A stretch of DNA of 64,000 nucleotides from Hymenobacter cellulosilyticus (lineage in GTDB: Bacteria > Bacteroidota > Bacteroidia > Cytophagales > Hymenobacteraceae), in contig NZ_CP095046.1 in assembly GCF_022919215.1 (NCBI RefSeq), forward strand, positions 5,322,501-5,386,500. Direction: 5' to 3'. This document shows, piece by piece, positions 38,395-47,965 of the stretch (within the stretch, counting starts at the first letter, position 1; every line of letters begins with the position of its first letter). Position numbers and translations under genes: made by a program. The notes beneath the pieces were generated by a model that saw only the letters and a list, made by a program, of their open reading frames with translations, made no database searches and was not told where the DNA came from.

Positions 38395-38736
38395 TTACTT
38401 AAACGCGTTGTAGATGGTCTCGCCGATAGCCGAGCCTTCGGTAATCAGGGCCACCATCAGCCAGATCAGCAAAGCCATAGGTATCATGATGGACCAGATC
38501 AGGCCCTTGGTCTCATGCTTGAGGTGCATGAACTCAGCCACGATAAAGAAAGCCTTGAAAATGGTGAGGATAATCAGGATCGAGTTCCGGAAGGTGCTCG
38601 GGTCCATGATAAAGGTTACGGCAAATTCCAGGGCAGTAATGCCGACCAGAACAAAGAATGTTCTCCAGATCCAGCCCGTAACGGGGCGCGGAATCTCACC
38701 GGTTGGCTGGGTGTGGTCAGTTGCGTGATGAGCCAT
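38395..38736 (-). CDS. Cytochrome c oxidase subunit IV family protein
   Basis: This 113-residue protein has three membrane segments (about 24-42, 50-72 and 80-100) and the prokaryotic COX IV / CyoD-like segment FKAFFIVAEFMHLKHETKGL. The N-terminus is His-rich (MAHHATDHTQ). It is an accessory subunit of the aa3 oxidase encoded in the same cluster, and lies 47 bp after a subunit III gene. Confidence 0.88.
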   Translation of the reverse strand: MAHHATDHTQPTGEIPRPVTGWIWRTFFVLVGITALEFAVTFIMDPSTFRNSILIILTIFKAFFIVAEFMHLKHETKGLIWSIMIPMALLIWLMVALITEGSAIGETIYNAFK

Positions 38737-38783
38737 ATGAGTAGGGAATTAAAAGCGAAGTGAAGTGACGAAACGGGTTCGTA

Positions 38784-39557
38784 TTAAACGAGGTAGAAGA
38801 AGGTAAATACGAATACCCACACCAAGTCTACGAAGTGCCAGTACAAACCGATTTTCTCTACCATCTCGTAGTGGCCACGCTTTTCAAAAGTACCGTTGGT
38901 GGTAGCGATGAAAGCCCAGGTCAGCAGCACCAGACCGCTAAATACGTGAGTGCCGTGGAAGCCGGTGATAAAGAAGAACAGGTCGGCAAATAGTACGGGA
39001 CCGTACTGGTTCATCTGCAGGTTAGCACCATGGAAAATTGTACCGTCCAGCATTTTGGTGCCCGCGTCCGTACCGTGGATAAAGTGGCTCCACTCCCAGG
39101 CCTGGCAGCTTACGAACGTAGCCCCGAAGAGCAGCGTCCACAACAGCCATTTCTGTACGTCGGCCTTGTCCATGCGGTGGCCGGCTTCTACGGCCAGTAC
39201 CATCGTCACGGAGCTGAAAATCAGAATCATCGTCATCAACGCCACGAAGGCCAACGGCAAATCCATGCCATGCAGACCGGGGAAGGAGTTGAAAACTTTG
39301 TCGGGGATAGGCCAGTACGCCGTGGAAAACTCAAATTTGGCGTGGTCACCGGTGTAAGCCAGGTGGCGGTGGCGCATCAACCCGTAGGTTGTCAGGAAGG
39401 CAGCAAACGTAAAGGCATCCGACAGCAGGAAGAACCACATCATCAGCTTGCCATAGCTAGCCTTAAAGGGTTCATTGCCGCCATCCCAGGTCCCGGAGCG
39501 GGGCCGCTCGATGGAGGCGTTGTTGTGAAGCGTCTGCGTCGTGGAGGTGGTGGACAT
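38784..39557 (-). CDS. ctaE: Cytochrome c oxidase subunit III (longer paralogue)
   Basis: This 257-residue protein has about seven membrane segments and subunit III signatures: KLMMWFFLLSDAFTFAAFL, ITGFHGTHVFSGL and YWHFVDLVWVFVFTFFYLV at the C-terminus. Subunit III supports proton uptake and stability of heme-copper oxidases. It is the second of two subunit III genes in tandem (22 bp gap) and is longer by two membrane segments. Confidence 0.9.
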   Translation of the reverse strand: MSTTSTTQTLHNNASIERPRSGTWDGGNEPFKASYGKLMMWFFLLSDAFTFAAFLTTYGLMRHRHLAYTGDHAKFEFSTAYWPIPDKVFNSFPGLHGMDLPLAFVALMTMILIFSSVTMVLAVEAGHRMDKADVQKWLLWTLLFGATFVSCQAWEWSHFIHGTDAGTKMLDGTIFHGANLQMNQYGPVLFADLFFFITGFHGTHVFSGLVLLTWAFIATTNGTFEKRGHYEMVEKIGLYWHFVDLVWVFVFTFFYLV

Positions 39558-39579
39558 AACGAGCGAAGTAAAAACGAAA

Positions 39580-40167
39580 TCAGTGGTTCAAAAGTAGGAA
39601 CAAATACAGGTACAACCAAAGCGCGCCGAGGAAGTGCCAGTAGATTGTGGCATTGCCAATGGAGAGCATCTGGCGGGAATGTACCTGATAGTTCAGGCTT
39701 TTACGCAATACGATGAGCAGAAAGATTAGGCCCGTAATTAAGTGAAAACCGTGCACGCCGGTCAGCACATAGAGGAAGGAGCCAGATGGGTTTGCGTCTA
39801 CGCCGCCGAAAAAGATCTTGTTCTCTACCAGGTCTCCCCACACGTTCCACTGCCCGACCAGAAACACGAGGCCCAGTACAAACGTCAGGAATAGACCGAT
39901 TTGGGCCCGGCGCACCTCGTCCTTTTGCGCCGAAAAGTAAGCCCACTGCATAGTCGCGCTACTGAGCAGAATCACAACAGTGGTGTAGAGCAGGCCGCCC
40001 GGCAAATCGAACTCCAGCCAGTTGCCTTCCTCCCGCCGCACAATGTAGGCGCTGGTATAGGCAGCAAAAATCATCGTAATGCTGATCATCATCAGCCACA
40101 GTAGCAGCCGCTTGGGGTGGGTACCCGTGCCGGCTTCTTTGTCTTGCAAAATTTCGGAAGTTGCCAT
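39580..40167 (-). CDS. Cytochrome c oxidase subunit III (short paralogue)
   Basis: This 195-residue protein has five membrane segments, like CyoC-type subunits, with LTGVHGFHLITGL and YWHFLGALWLYLYLFLLL. It starts 9 bp after ctaB. Its pairing with the longer subunit III is common in Bacteroidota oxidase clusters. The two may form a split or heteromeric subunit III. Confidence 0.88.
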   Translation of the reverse strand: MATSEILQDKEAGTGTHPKRLLLWLMMISITMIFAAYTSAYIVRREEGNWLEFDLPGGLLYTTVVILLSSATMQWAYFSAQKDEVRRAQIGLFLTFVLGLVFLVGQWNVWGDLVENKIFFGGVDANPSGSFLYVLTGVHGFHLITGLIFLLIVLRKSLNYQVHSRQMLSIGNATIYWHFLGALWLYLYLFLLLNH

Positions 40168-40176
40168 CCTGAAACG

Positions 40177-41028
40177 TTAAATTTTATCAAAAACCAGCGC
40201 AATCTGCACGATTGGCAGGTATAGAAACGACCCGAACATAATGCGCATGGCAGCCTTTTTAGAGCAGGTTCGCATCAGGTAAAAGGTCTGCATCAAAAAC
40301 AGGACTCCACAGACCACGGCAATCAGCGCTGAGGTTTTGCCCGCCATGCCCAGCTGCAGGGGCAGCAAGCTCAGCGGAATCAGCAGCAGCGTGTAAGTCA
40401 TGATCTGGAAAGCCGTCCGCAAATCCTTGCCGCCCGGGGTGGGCAGCATCTTGAAGCCGGCCTTCTTGTAGTCCTCATCTAAAACCCAGGCAATGGCCCA
40501 AAAGTGCGGAAACTGCCACATGAATTGAATCCCAAACAGCACCCAGGCTTCCGTACCCAGCACGCCCGTAGCGGCCACCCAGCCCAGCAGCGGCGGCATC
40601 CCACCCGGAATGGCTCCAACGGCCACGCAAATAGGAGAAATGGTCTTGAGCGGGGTATATACGAAGCCGTACAGAATCAACGACAGCAGGGAAAGCGCAG
40701 CCGCCAGCGTGTTGAAAAAGTACCCGAGGATAAACAACCCCGCAATGCCCATCACAAGGGCAAAGACCCAAGCTTCAGCAGCCGACAGTACGCCCGTCGG
40801 CAACGGCCGCTTGGCCGTGCGCTTCATGAGCTTGTCAAGGTCAATTTCGTGAATCTGATTGATGGTGTTGGCCGAGCCCGTCACGGCCAGTCCGCCCAGC
40901 AATACGAGCAAGGCCCGGCTCCAATCAAACTCCTGCGCACCGAGCAAGTAGCCGATGGCACTAGAAAAGGCCACCGTTAATGCCAGTCGGAACTTGATTA
41001 ACTGGAAATAGGCTTTGGCTTTCGTCAT
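40177..41028 (-). CDS. ctaB: Protoheme IX farnesyltransferase (heme O synthase)
   Basis: This 283-residue UbiA-superfamily enzyme has about eight or nine membrane segments. The prenyl-diphosphate motif region reads NTINQIHEIDLDKLMKRT, then AKRPLP. It adds a farnesyl group to heme B to make heme O, the precursor of heme A for the aa3 oxidase. It is downstream of ctaA (51 bp) and upstream of the subunit III genes. Confidence 0.93.
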   Translation of the reverse strand: MTKAKAYFQLIKFRLALTVAFSSAIGYLLGAQEFDWSRALLVLLGGLAVTGSANTINQIHEIDLDKLMKRTAKRPLPTGVLSAAEAWVFALVMGIAGLFILGYFFNTLAAALSLLSLILYGFVYTPLKTISPICVAVGAIPGGMPPLLGWVAATGVLGTEAWVLFGIQFMWQFPHFWAIAWVLDEDYKKAGFKMLPTPGGKDLRTAFQIMTYTLLLIPLSLLPLQLGMAGKTSALIAVVCGVLFLMQTFYLMRTCSKKAAMRIMFGSFLYLPIVQIALVFDKI

Positions 41029-41079
41029 TCTTACGCAATCAAAACTCCCGCCAGATCAGCCTCAAACGGGGCCGCAAAG

Positions 41080-42159
41080 TTACGCAACAACGCTCGGATA
41101 AGCGGCCTGCCGCTCGAATTTCGTTGCCCGACTATACAGAACAATAGTCAGAAACTGGGTTCCGAATAAGACGGTAGCTACCGTGAGATGAATGGGCTGC
41201 ACCAGCGCCGGTAAGGCAAAGTACGCCAGCGTAATGCCCGCAACGATTTCCAGACCAATTAGCCCCATGTTCAGCAGAGCCATTCGGCGCAATTGATTTG
41301 AGGGCAACTGATATAACCGGTAAGCCACGTAGGCATTCAGGAGCAGCAATAAAGCTGAAAACGTGCGGTGGACCTTAAAGACGTTGCCTAACTGCTCAAC
41401 CCAAGCCGTGCGGTTCAGATAGTTGGCCGTGCTAGCTACTATATCTACTTCCTCGCGCACCTGAGTGCCCAGCACGATCTGGGCAAAGGTAAGTAGCGTA
41501 ATCAGCCACAGCCATGCGGGCATAGCAGGAGCTACGGGCACTGGCTCTGAGGTGGCCGTCTCGCGCTGGGAGCGTATTACCGCGTAGATCAGCAAGGCTA
41601 CAATAAGCAGCGCCAGACCCATGTGAATAGTCACCATGATAGGCAGCAAGTTGGTTGATACAACCAGCGACCCCAGATAACCCTGAACTCCGGTCAGCAG
41701 GAAGGACCAGAAAGACAACCAAAATACGCTTCGGTCACGCCGCCAGTACGGTAGCGCAAACACGACTGTCAAGAAAACAAACACCCCAATCAGGGCCCCT
41801 ACCAAGCGGTTGACGTACTCAATCCAGGTCTTGGTGACGTTGAAGTCGGTTTCTATGTATTGCGTGGGGTGGGCGAAAATCTCGCCGGCCACTTGTTTAA
41901 AGCCCAGCCGTTGGAGCGTTTTAGCTAGTTTCTGATTCTTGGCTACGCGCTGAGCCGTGTAGATTTCTTTGTAGTTGGCGGGCAACTGGCTGGCTTGCGT
42001 AGGTGGAATCCAGGTTCCAAAGCATTTCGGCCAGTCAGGGCAACCCATTCCAGAGCCGGTACTGCGCACTACTCCCCCTACCATAATCAGGATGTAAACA
42101 GCCACTACGGTTACGATTCCAATCAGGCGGAAGCGGCGCACAAATGCGGGTACAATCAT
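41080..42159 (-). CDS. ctaA: Heme A synthase
   Basis: This 359-residue protein has eight membrane segments in two four-helix halves. CtaA features include VRSTGSGMGCPDWPKCFG near the N-terminus, EYVNRLVGALIG, TIHMGLALLIVALL, KVHRTFSALLLLLNA and QPIHLTVATVLFG; these give the paired His ligands for heme. It oxidises the C8 methyl of heme O to a formyl. It begins the heme/assembly transcript after tandem terminators that end the ctaD transcript. Confidence 0.93.
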   Translation of the reverse strand: MIVPAFVRRFRLIGIVTVVAVYILIMVGGVVRSTGSGMGCPDWPKCFGTWIPPTQASQLPANYKEIYTAQRVAKNQKLAKTLQRLGFKQVAGEIFAHPTQYIETDFNVTKTWIEYVNRLVGALIGVFVFLTVVFALPYWRRDRSVFWLSFWSFLLTGVQGYLGSLVVSTNLLPIMVTIHMGLALLIVALLIYAVIRSQRETATSEPVPVAPAMPAWLWLITLLTFAQIVLGTQVREEVDIVASTANYLNRTAWVEQLGNVFKVHRTFSALLLLLNAYVAYRLYQLPSNQLRRMALLNMGLIGLEIVAGITLAYFALPALVQPIHLTVATVLFGTQFLTIVLYSRATKFERQAAYPSVVA

Positions 42160-42223
42160 AGTCTTTACGAGTGCTTATGCTACTAATGAAACAATCGAAA
42201 AGACGGTTTGATTAGACAGCAAA

Positions 42224-42266
42224 ATGGGGAAACCCAGCCGGTGATGCCGGTACCGGATTTCCCCAT
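42224..42266. terminator. Second hairpin of a tandem terminator pair after ctaD
   Basis: The stem ATGGGGAAA / TTTCCCCAT has an internal CCGG/CCGG pairing and a TTTT tail on the minus strand. It backs up the hairpin at 42276-42312. Confidence 0.65.
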
Positions 42267-42275
42267 GTCTGGGTA

Positions 42276-42312
42276 ATAAAAAACGGGCCGCCGTGAATAC
42301 AGCGGCCCGTTT
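42276..42312 (-). terminator. Intrinsic terminator after ctaD
   Basis: On the minus strand a 10-bp stem (AACGGGCCGC with its complement) is followed by TTTTTTATT. It lies 19 bp after the ctaD stop. Confidence 0.88.
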
Positions 42313-42330
42313 CAGATGGCATTTAGCAGG

Positions 42331-44193
42331 CTATTCTTCGGTGTCGCGCTCGTAAGGCAAGTTCGAAGACTGGGTCTGCGAATACGGTACGTTTTGCGGG
42401 ATGAAGTCCTCAGCGGCACCGGGCTTGCTATAGTCATAGGGCCAACGGTATACGGCAGGGATTTCGCCGGGCCAGTTGCCGTGACCAGGAACCACCGGCG
42501 TCGTCCACTCCAGCGTCGTCGACTTCCAGGGGTTTTCGGTAGCCCGACGGCCGCGGAAAATGCTGTAGAAGAAGTTAAAGACGAAGATGAATTGACCGAG
42601 GAAGGCCAGGATAGCAGCAGCCGAGATAAACTTGTTCAAGTCAGCAAACTGGCTGAACGAGTCGAAACCAGTCCAAGCGTAGTAACGACGGGGGAAACCA
42701 GCAATACCAACGTAGTGCATTGGCATGAACACCAGGTATACGCCAATGAAGGTCAGCCAGAAGTGGATATAACCAAGCTTCTCGTCGAGCATACGGCCGA
42801 ACATCTTCGGGAACCAGTGATACACACCAGCAAACAGACCGAAGAAGGCTGACGAACCCATTACCAAGTGGAAGTGAGCTACCACGAAGTACGTGTTGTG
42901 CATCTGGATGTCGATGGCAGCGTTACCTAGGATAATACCGGTCAGACCACCCGAAATGAACAGCGACACAAAGCCAATCGAGAACAGCATGGCGGTGGTG
43001 AAGCGGATGTTACCGCGCCACAGGGTCGCCAGCCAGTTGAAAGTCTTTACAGCCGATGGTACAGCAATAATCAGCGTCAGGAACATGAACACCGAACCAA
43101 GGAAGGGGTTCATGCCGGTTACGAACATGTGGTGAGCCCACACAACGAACGAGAGCAGCGAAATACCGAGCAGCGAGCCAATCATAGCGCGGTAGCCGAA
43201 GATTGGCTTGCGCGAATTGGTTGCCAGGATTTCCGATACCATACCCATGGCAGGCATAATAACGATGTATACTTCGGGGTGACCCAGGAACCAGAACAAG
43301 TGCTGGAACAGAATTGGGCTACCACCCTGGTGGTTCAGTGCCTGACCGGCAATGTAGATATCCGACAGGAAGAACGACGTACCGAACGAACGGTCGAAGA
43401 TCAGCAGCAGAGCGGCCGAGAACAGAACTGGGAAAGAGAGCAGACCCAGGATAGCCGTCAGGAAGAAGGCCCAGATGGTCAGGGGCAGCTTCGACATCGA
43501 CATGCCGCGAGTACGCAGGTTGATTACCGTAGTGATGTAGTTAACACCACCCAGCAGCTGCGACACGATGAACAGCGCCATTGAAACCAGCCACAGCGTC
43601 ATACCCAAGCCCGAACCGGGAATAGCCTGGGGCAGAGCGCTCAGCGGTGGATAAATTGTCCAGCCAGCAGCGGCAGGACCCGTCTCGATGAACAGCGAGG
43701 CGAACATGATAACACTGGAGATAAAGAAAAACCAGTAGGAAAGCATGTTCATAAAGCCCGAAGCCATGTCGCGGGCACCAACCTGCAGCGGAATCAGGAA
43801 GTTGGAGAAGGTACCCGACAAGCCAGCCGTTAGCACGAAGAATACCATGATGGTACCGTGCATTGTGACCAGAGCCAAATAAAACTCGGGGTTGAGTTTA
43901 CCAGCTTCGATCCACTTACCCAGGAATGGCGACAGCCACTCAAAGGTCGACTCGGGCCAGCCGAGCTGTAGGCGGAACAAGCTGGAAAGAGTACCACCAA
44001 TGATTGCCCAGAAGATACCCGTAATTAGGAACTGCTTGGCAATTACTTTGTGGTCCTGACTGAAGACGTACTTGAACAGCCAGTGCTGATCATGGTGCTC
44101 GTCGTGGTGCAGGTGCTCGTCGTGCGTAGTACTTGGCTCGGTTACCCCGATGCCACCCTGCACTTGCGAGTGAGTAGGAAGATTAGCAGCCAT
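42331..44193 (-). CDS. ctaD: Cytochrome c oxidase subunit I
   Basis: This 620-residue protein has the full heme-copper oxidase core of about 12 membrane helices. Seen are the low-spin heme His in VTMHGTIMVFF, the CuB His and cross-linked Tyr in GHPEVY, HH in WAHHMF, and the last two heme ligands in VVAHFHLVMG. The Glu in GHPEVYIVIMPAMG and a Lys in PSAVKTFNW point to an A1-type oxidase with D and K proton routes. The N-terminal 45 residues are rich in His/Asp/Glu (DEHLHHDEHHDQH). It reduces O2 to water and pumps protons. It is the last gene of the ACIII-oxidase transcript. Confidence 0.95.
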   Translation of the reverse strand: MAANLPTHSQVQGGIGVTEPSTTHDEHLHHDEHHDQHWLFKYVFSQDHKVIAKQFLITGIFWAIIGGTLSSLFRLQLGWPESTFEWLSPFLGKWIEAGKLNPEFYLALVTMHGTIMVFFVLTAGLSGTFSNFLIPLQVGARDMASGFMNMLSYWFFFISSVIMFASLFIETGPAAAGWTIYPPLSALPQAIPGSGLGMTLWLVSMALFIVSQLLGGVNYITTVINLRTRGMSMSKLPLTIWAFFLTAILGLLSFPVLFSAALLLIFDRSFGTSFFLSDIYIAGQALNHQGGSPILFQHLFWFLGHPEVYIVIMPAMGMVSEILATNSRKPIFGYRAMIGSLLGISLLSFVVWAHHMFVTGMNPFLGSVFMFLTLIIAVPSAVKTFNWLATLWRGNIRFTTAMLFSIGFVSLFISGGLTGIILGNAAIDIQMHNTYFVVAHFHLVMGSSAFFGLFAGVYHWFPKMFGRMLDEKLGYIHFWLTFIGVYLVFMPMHYVGIAGFPRRYYAWTGFDSFSQFADLNKFISAAAILAFLGQFIFVFNFFYSIFRGRRATENPWKSTTLEWTTPVVPGHGNWPGEIPAVYRWPYDYSKPGAAEDFIPQNVPYSQTQSSNLPYERDTEE

Positions 44194-44219
44194 AGAAGAG
44201 AGCGTGCGTTAAATAAGAA

Positions 44220-45290
44220 TTAGAGCGAGGCCTTGGCAGCCGGAGTTACAACAACAGCAGCAGCTGAAGCGTTTTCCTTTTCTACCAATTTATCCGATTT
44301 CTGCTTGAAGCTAGCCAGAACATCAGGGTTCTGCTCCGAGAAGGACTTTTGCTGGGCAAACCAAGCCACGTAATCGTCTGGCTCATCCACAACAATGTTC
44401 AGCTTCATGGCGAAGTGACCACGACCACAGATTTGGTTACAGGCCAGCTCGTAGTTGAACTTGGGGTTACCTAGCTGAGCACGCATCTCATCGGTCGTCT
44501 TGGTTGGAGTAAACCAAAACTTAGTTGGCATACCGGGCACAGCGTACATCTGCACGCGGAAATGCGGCATGTAGACAGCGTGCAGTACATCGCGTGAGCG
44601 AATCTTCAGCAGCACTGGGTGTCCCTTGGGCACGTGAATCTCACCGGCCACGAAGTCGTCCAAACCACTCTTGTCGCTGAGGTCGAAGCCGAACTCGTTG
44701 GTGGCGTCAATCAAGCGGTAGTTTACCACGCCCAACTTCTGATCCCGACCGGGGTAACGCACAAGCCAGTTGAACTGCTTGCCCATTACTTCCAGTACTA
44801 CCGAGTCTTTAGGAGCTGGACCGGTAATCTTGGTCCACTCTTTCCAGCCAGCGAATACCAGACCAGCCATTACGATGGCCGGAATTACGGTCCAGATAAT
44901 CTCGATCTTGTTGTTGTGAGGGAAGAAGTAAGCGCGACGACCCTCCTGGTGCTGGTACTTGTACGAATACACGAACAGCGCAATGTGAGTCAGAACGAAC
45001 ACGATGCCAATAATGATCATCGTAGTCCAGAACAGGCGCTCCATCTCAAAGCCGTGAACCGACGCAATCGGCGGGTTCATCTTGCCATAGTTCTCGATGA
45101 AGGAGTAAGCAAACGCAGCTCCACCAACAATCATGAAGATGATGAAGAGGATGGCGTTGACGCGGTTACTCGTGCCAATCTCGCGCGCAGAGCTACCCGA
45201 GAAAATGGAAGTCAATATCTGGATACGGAACAGCAAGCCGAATACGACCAGCAGCAGCACGAGTACCAGAAGAATACCAAGAGCAATCAT
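44220..45290 (-). CDS. ctaC: Cytochrome c oxidase subunit II (no heme c domain)
   Basis: This 356-residue protein has three N-terminal membrane segments (about 1-22, 42-62 and 85-107), the usual pair near 85-160, and a CuA cupredoxin domain. CuA ligands are the His in DVLHAVYMPHF and the C-C-H-M set in CNQICGRGHFAM. The C-terminal tail is Ala/Lys/Val-rich and has no CxxCH motif, so this is an aa3, not caa3, subunit II. It accepts electrons from a cytochrome c domain, possibly the one fused to ActA here. Confidence 0.93.
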   Translation of the reverse strand: MIALGILLVLVLLLVVFGLLFRIQILTSIFSGSSAREIGTSNRVNAILFIIFMIVGGAAFAYSFIENYGKMNPPIASVHGFEMERLFWTTMIIIGIVFVLTHIALFVYSYKYQHQEGRRAYFFPHNNKIEIIWTVIPAIVMAGLVFAGWKEWTKITGPAPKDSVVLEVMGKQFNWLVRYPGRDQKLGVVNYRLIDATNEFGFDLSDKSGLDDFVAGEIHVPKGHPVLLKIRSRDVLHAVYMPHFRVQMYAVPGMPTKFWFTPTKTTDEMRAQLGNPKFNYELACNQICGRGHFAMKLNIVVDEPDDYVAWFAQQKSFSEQNPDVLASFKQKSDKLVEKENASAAAVVVTPAAKASL

Positions 45291-45322
45291 TAGTTGAATG
45301 AAGAGGTGAGAGTTGAGAGGTT

Positions 45323-45368
45323 AGAAGTGAGAGTTCCGTTACACATTACAGTCTAACTTCTCACTTCT
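45323..45368. repeat. Inter-cistronic hairpin between actF and ctaC
   Basis: AGAAGTGAGA pairs with TCTCACTTCT across a 26-nt loop, within a purine-rich then pyrimidine-rich 94-bp gap. It may process or separate the ACIII and oxidase parts of the message. Confidence 0.4.
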
Positions 45369-45384
45369 CAATACTCATGTCTAA

Positions 45385-46716
45385 TTAAGTCGTGTGGTGC
45401 ACGCTTTCGTCCAGGAACGGGTGGTTAACCGGTACCAGGGAGGCTTGCGCCAAGCGCTTGGTGAACAGGAGCAGGAAGCTACCCAAGAAAATCAGGGCAA
45501 CGCCAATCTCTATGACGAACCCATTCTCGCCCTTCATAGTTGCAGGCATCAGCATTAGATAGAAATCTGACCAGTGGCCGATCAAAATCGCAATGCTTAC
45601 AATCTTCAACATGATCATCTGACGCTTGGCATCACGACGCATGAGCACCAGAAAAGGAAAAGCGAAGTTAATAACCAGGTTAAAGAAGAAGATCCAGGTG
45701 TAGGCACCATTAAAGCCACCCAGACGCTGGTTGTAGTAAACCGCTTCCTCAGGCAGGTTAGCGTACCAAATCAGCATAAACTGCGAGAACCAAACGTAGG
45801 TCCAGAAGATGCTGAAGCCGAACATGAACTTACCAAGGTCATGCAGGTGGTTGGCGTTAACAAACTTCAGGTAGCCAGCCTGCTTCAAGTAAATAGCAGT
45901 CAGAGTTGTAACAGCGATACCTGATACCCACCAAGAGGCAAATACGTACCAGCCGAACATGGTTGAGAACCAGTGCACGTCAACCGACATTACCCAGTCC
46001 CAAGCCGACATGGACGAGGTTACTGCATATAACACCAGGAACAAGGCAGCTACATTGATGCTCTTGTGGAAATACTCGGTACCACCGTTCAGATCTTCAG
46101 CCAACGACAGCTTGCGCAAACGCTCGGTGAAGAACCACCAGATACCCAGGTATACTACCATGCGGATCAGGTAGAATGGCGTGTTCAGAAAACCGCTCTT
46201 ACCAGCAATAATGGCATCATAGTTTTCCGCCTTCGGATCCATGATACCATCGTGAGTCCAGTGGAACAGGTCATGACGACCAGCGAAAAATACAACCAGG
46301 AAGATGATCAGACCTGGAATCAGCCATACACTCATGGCTTCGTTGAGGCGCTTGATAACTACCGACCAACCTGCGTAGGCTACATACTGCAGTGCTACAA
46401 AGAAGGTACCGATAGCCGATACACCTACAAAGAATACGTTGTTGTGCCACAAGCTCACCAACAAGCGCTTCAGCCATACAGGGCTGCCCTCATGATGAGC
46501 CGCGCCAGCGCCAGCCTCCGGACCGGCTGCGTGAGCAGCACCGTGGACTGCACCAGCAGCTTCATGTCCACCGCCCTTGTTCATGGCGGCAATAATAAGA
46601 CCTATTCCTAGCAGTACTACCCCAGCAACGATGATGCTGATGAAGGTTCTGCGGGTTTTCGGCGAAAGCTCCAGGTATTCAGCCGTGGCGCTTTCTTGAT
46701 GCGTCAGAGTTGCCAT
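45385..46716 (-). CDS. actF: ACIII quinone-binding membrane subunit ActF
   Basis: This 443-residue protein has about ten membrane segments. It carries ACIII subunit F (NrfD/PsrC-like) features such as HNNVFFVGVSAIGTFFVALQYVAYAGW, SVDVHWFSTMFGWYVFASWW and FWTYVWFSQFMLIWYANLPEE. A Gly/His/Ala-rich insert follows the first helix (about 50-78). In known ACIII, ActF is a second NrfD-like subunit next to ActC. The gene starts 2 bp after the actE stop. Confidence 0.92.
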   Translation of the reverse strand: MATLTHQESATAEYLELSPKTRRTFISIIVAGVVLLGIGLIIAAMNKGGGHEAAGAVHGAAHAAGPEAGAGAAHHEGSPVWLKRLLVSLWHNNVFFVGVSAIGTFFVALQYVAYAGWSVVIKRLNEAMSVWLIPGLIIFLVVFFAGRHDLFHWTHDGIMDPKAENYDAIIAGKSGFLNTPFYLIRMVVYLGIWWFFTERLRKLSLAEDLNGGTEYFHKSINVAALFLVLYAVTSSMSAWDWVMSVDVHWFSTMFGWYVFASWWVSGIAVTTLTAIYLKQAGYLKFVNANHLHDLGKFMFGFSIFWTYVWFSQFMLIWYANLPEEAVYYNQRLGGFNGAYTWIFFFNLVINFAFPFLVLMRRDAKRQMIMLKIVSIAILIGHWSDFYLMLMPATMKGENGFVIEIGVALIFLGSFLLLFTKRLAQASLVPVNHPFLDESVHHTT

Positions 46717-46718
46717 AG

Positions 46719-47441
46719 TTAGTTCGCCGTTCCGTTTCGTGCCTGGTCACCTTGACCGGGAGTGGTTGAACCTTTATCAGCCTGTGCTTCCAATACTGGG
46801 GATTGGGTAGCGCGGTCCGTCATTTCGCTCGAGTCGCGGCTAACTTTTACGTAGTCAGCCAGCCCATCGGGGCCTTTGCCAGCTTGCAGTACGCGGACGT
46901 ACATGGCTATCTTCCAGCGCTCCTCAGGATTCACGATCGAGCCGTGAGGCATCATGCGGTTACGTCCCCACTGAATTACGTGGTAGATGTGCGCATCATT
47001 CATGGTTTTGTAAGAACCAGCCGCGTAATTCGGAACGCCCTTGAACTTCTGACCTACCGGACCGTCACCAGCGCCGGATTCACCGTGGCAATGTGAACAG
47101 ATACGGGTATACAGAACCTTACCCTCTTCCAAATTAGCTTTGGTATAGGAGTAAGGATTGCGCAGACGCCGCTCGGCCGTACCTACACTATCTTTAGGAA
47201 TGTGCGAGTAATAAGCCAGCTTACCGCTTGGAACCGTGCCCACTACTGGAGTGCGCATGTTCAGTCCCATCGGGTTCACCGTATTGGTATGAATCTGCTT
47301 AAGAGGCTCGTAGGCAATAGGCTCGTACATCTGCGGCGCATACTCCAAGCCGGTGTCATCAGCCTTGTTACAAGCTGTAGTCAGCACCGAGGCAAATAGA
47401 ATAGCCGACGCTTGCAGACCTAGTTTCAGCGTGTGCGTCAT
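46719..47441 (-). CDS. actE: ACIII monoheme cytochrome c lipoprotein ActE
   Basis: This 240-residue protein has a lipoprotein signal (LTTAC, Cys near 24) and one heme c site, CSHCH near residue 116, with a possible Met ligand in RNRMMPHG. The C-terminal 40 residues are polar. In ACIII, ActE passes electrons beside the ActA hemes on the periplasmic side. It overlaps the actD stop by one base. Confidence 0.92.
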   Translation of the reverse strand: MTHTLKLGLQASAILFASVLTTACNKADDTGLEYAPQMYEPIAYEPLKQIHTNTVNPMGLNMRTPVVGTVPSGKLAYYSHIPKDSVGTAERRLRNPYSYTKANLEEGKVLYTRICSHCHGESGAGDGPVGQKFKGVPNYAAGSYKTMNDAHIYHVIQWGRNRMMPHGSIVNPEERWKIAMYVRVLQAGKGPDGLADYVKVSRDSSEMTDRATQSPVLEAQADKGSTTPGQGDQARNGTAN

Positions 47442-47965
47442 TAGTTCTTAGTCATTTCTTTTTCGTTCACCTCCGAGGCGCCATTCTCGCGCAGCAGCTT
47501 GCTCAGGTTGTTGAGGTCAGTGCTTTCGTTGATCTCAATGGCCATTACGAACTTGTCGTCCGTCGAGCGCACGTCCAGTACCGGAGTTCTCCAGCGTGGG
47601 TAGAGCTTGCTAATCGTGTAGAAGGTAATTACCATGCCGTGGCAGGTAAAGAATACCGTCAATTCGAAGGATACTGGAATGAAGGCGGGCAGCGCAATGT
47701 GCGGCTTACCACCAATAATCATGGGCCAGTCGAAGCCCAGCATGTAGATCTGCATCCACAGTGCGAAGGCCAGACCGCACATACCGTAGAAGAACGCGGC
47801 GATGGGCAAGCGGGACCGTTCGATACCCAGAGCATCATCAATGCCGTGAATGGGGAACGGGGTAAACACTTCATAGATTTTAACGCCCGCCGCGCGGACG
47901 TTCTCAATGGCGTGCATCAGCACGTCTTCGTCGTCGAAGATGCCGAGGGCGAAGCGCTTAGTCAT
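47441..47965 (-). CDS. actD: ACIII subunit ActD (DUF3341)
   Basis: This 174-residue protein has a soluble N-terminal part with the conserved [18 protein letters not shown] and [15 protein letters not shown] motifs. Two membrane segments follow (about 57-78 and 98-120), then a soluble C-terminal part. DUF3341 is the diagnostic small ACIII subunit. It overlaps actC by 8 bp at the start side and actE by one base at the end. Confidence 0.93.
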   Translation of the reverse strand: MTKRFALGIFDDEDVLMHAIENVRAAGVKIYEVFTPFPIHGIDDALGIERSRLPIAAFFYGMCGLAFALWMQIYMLGFDWPMIIGGKPHIALPAFIPVSFELTVFFTCHGMVITFYTISKLYPRWRTPVLDVRSTDDKFVMAIEINESTDLNNLSKLLRENGASEVNEKEMTKN

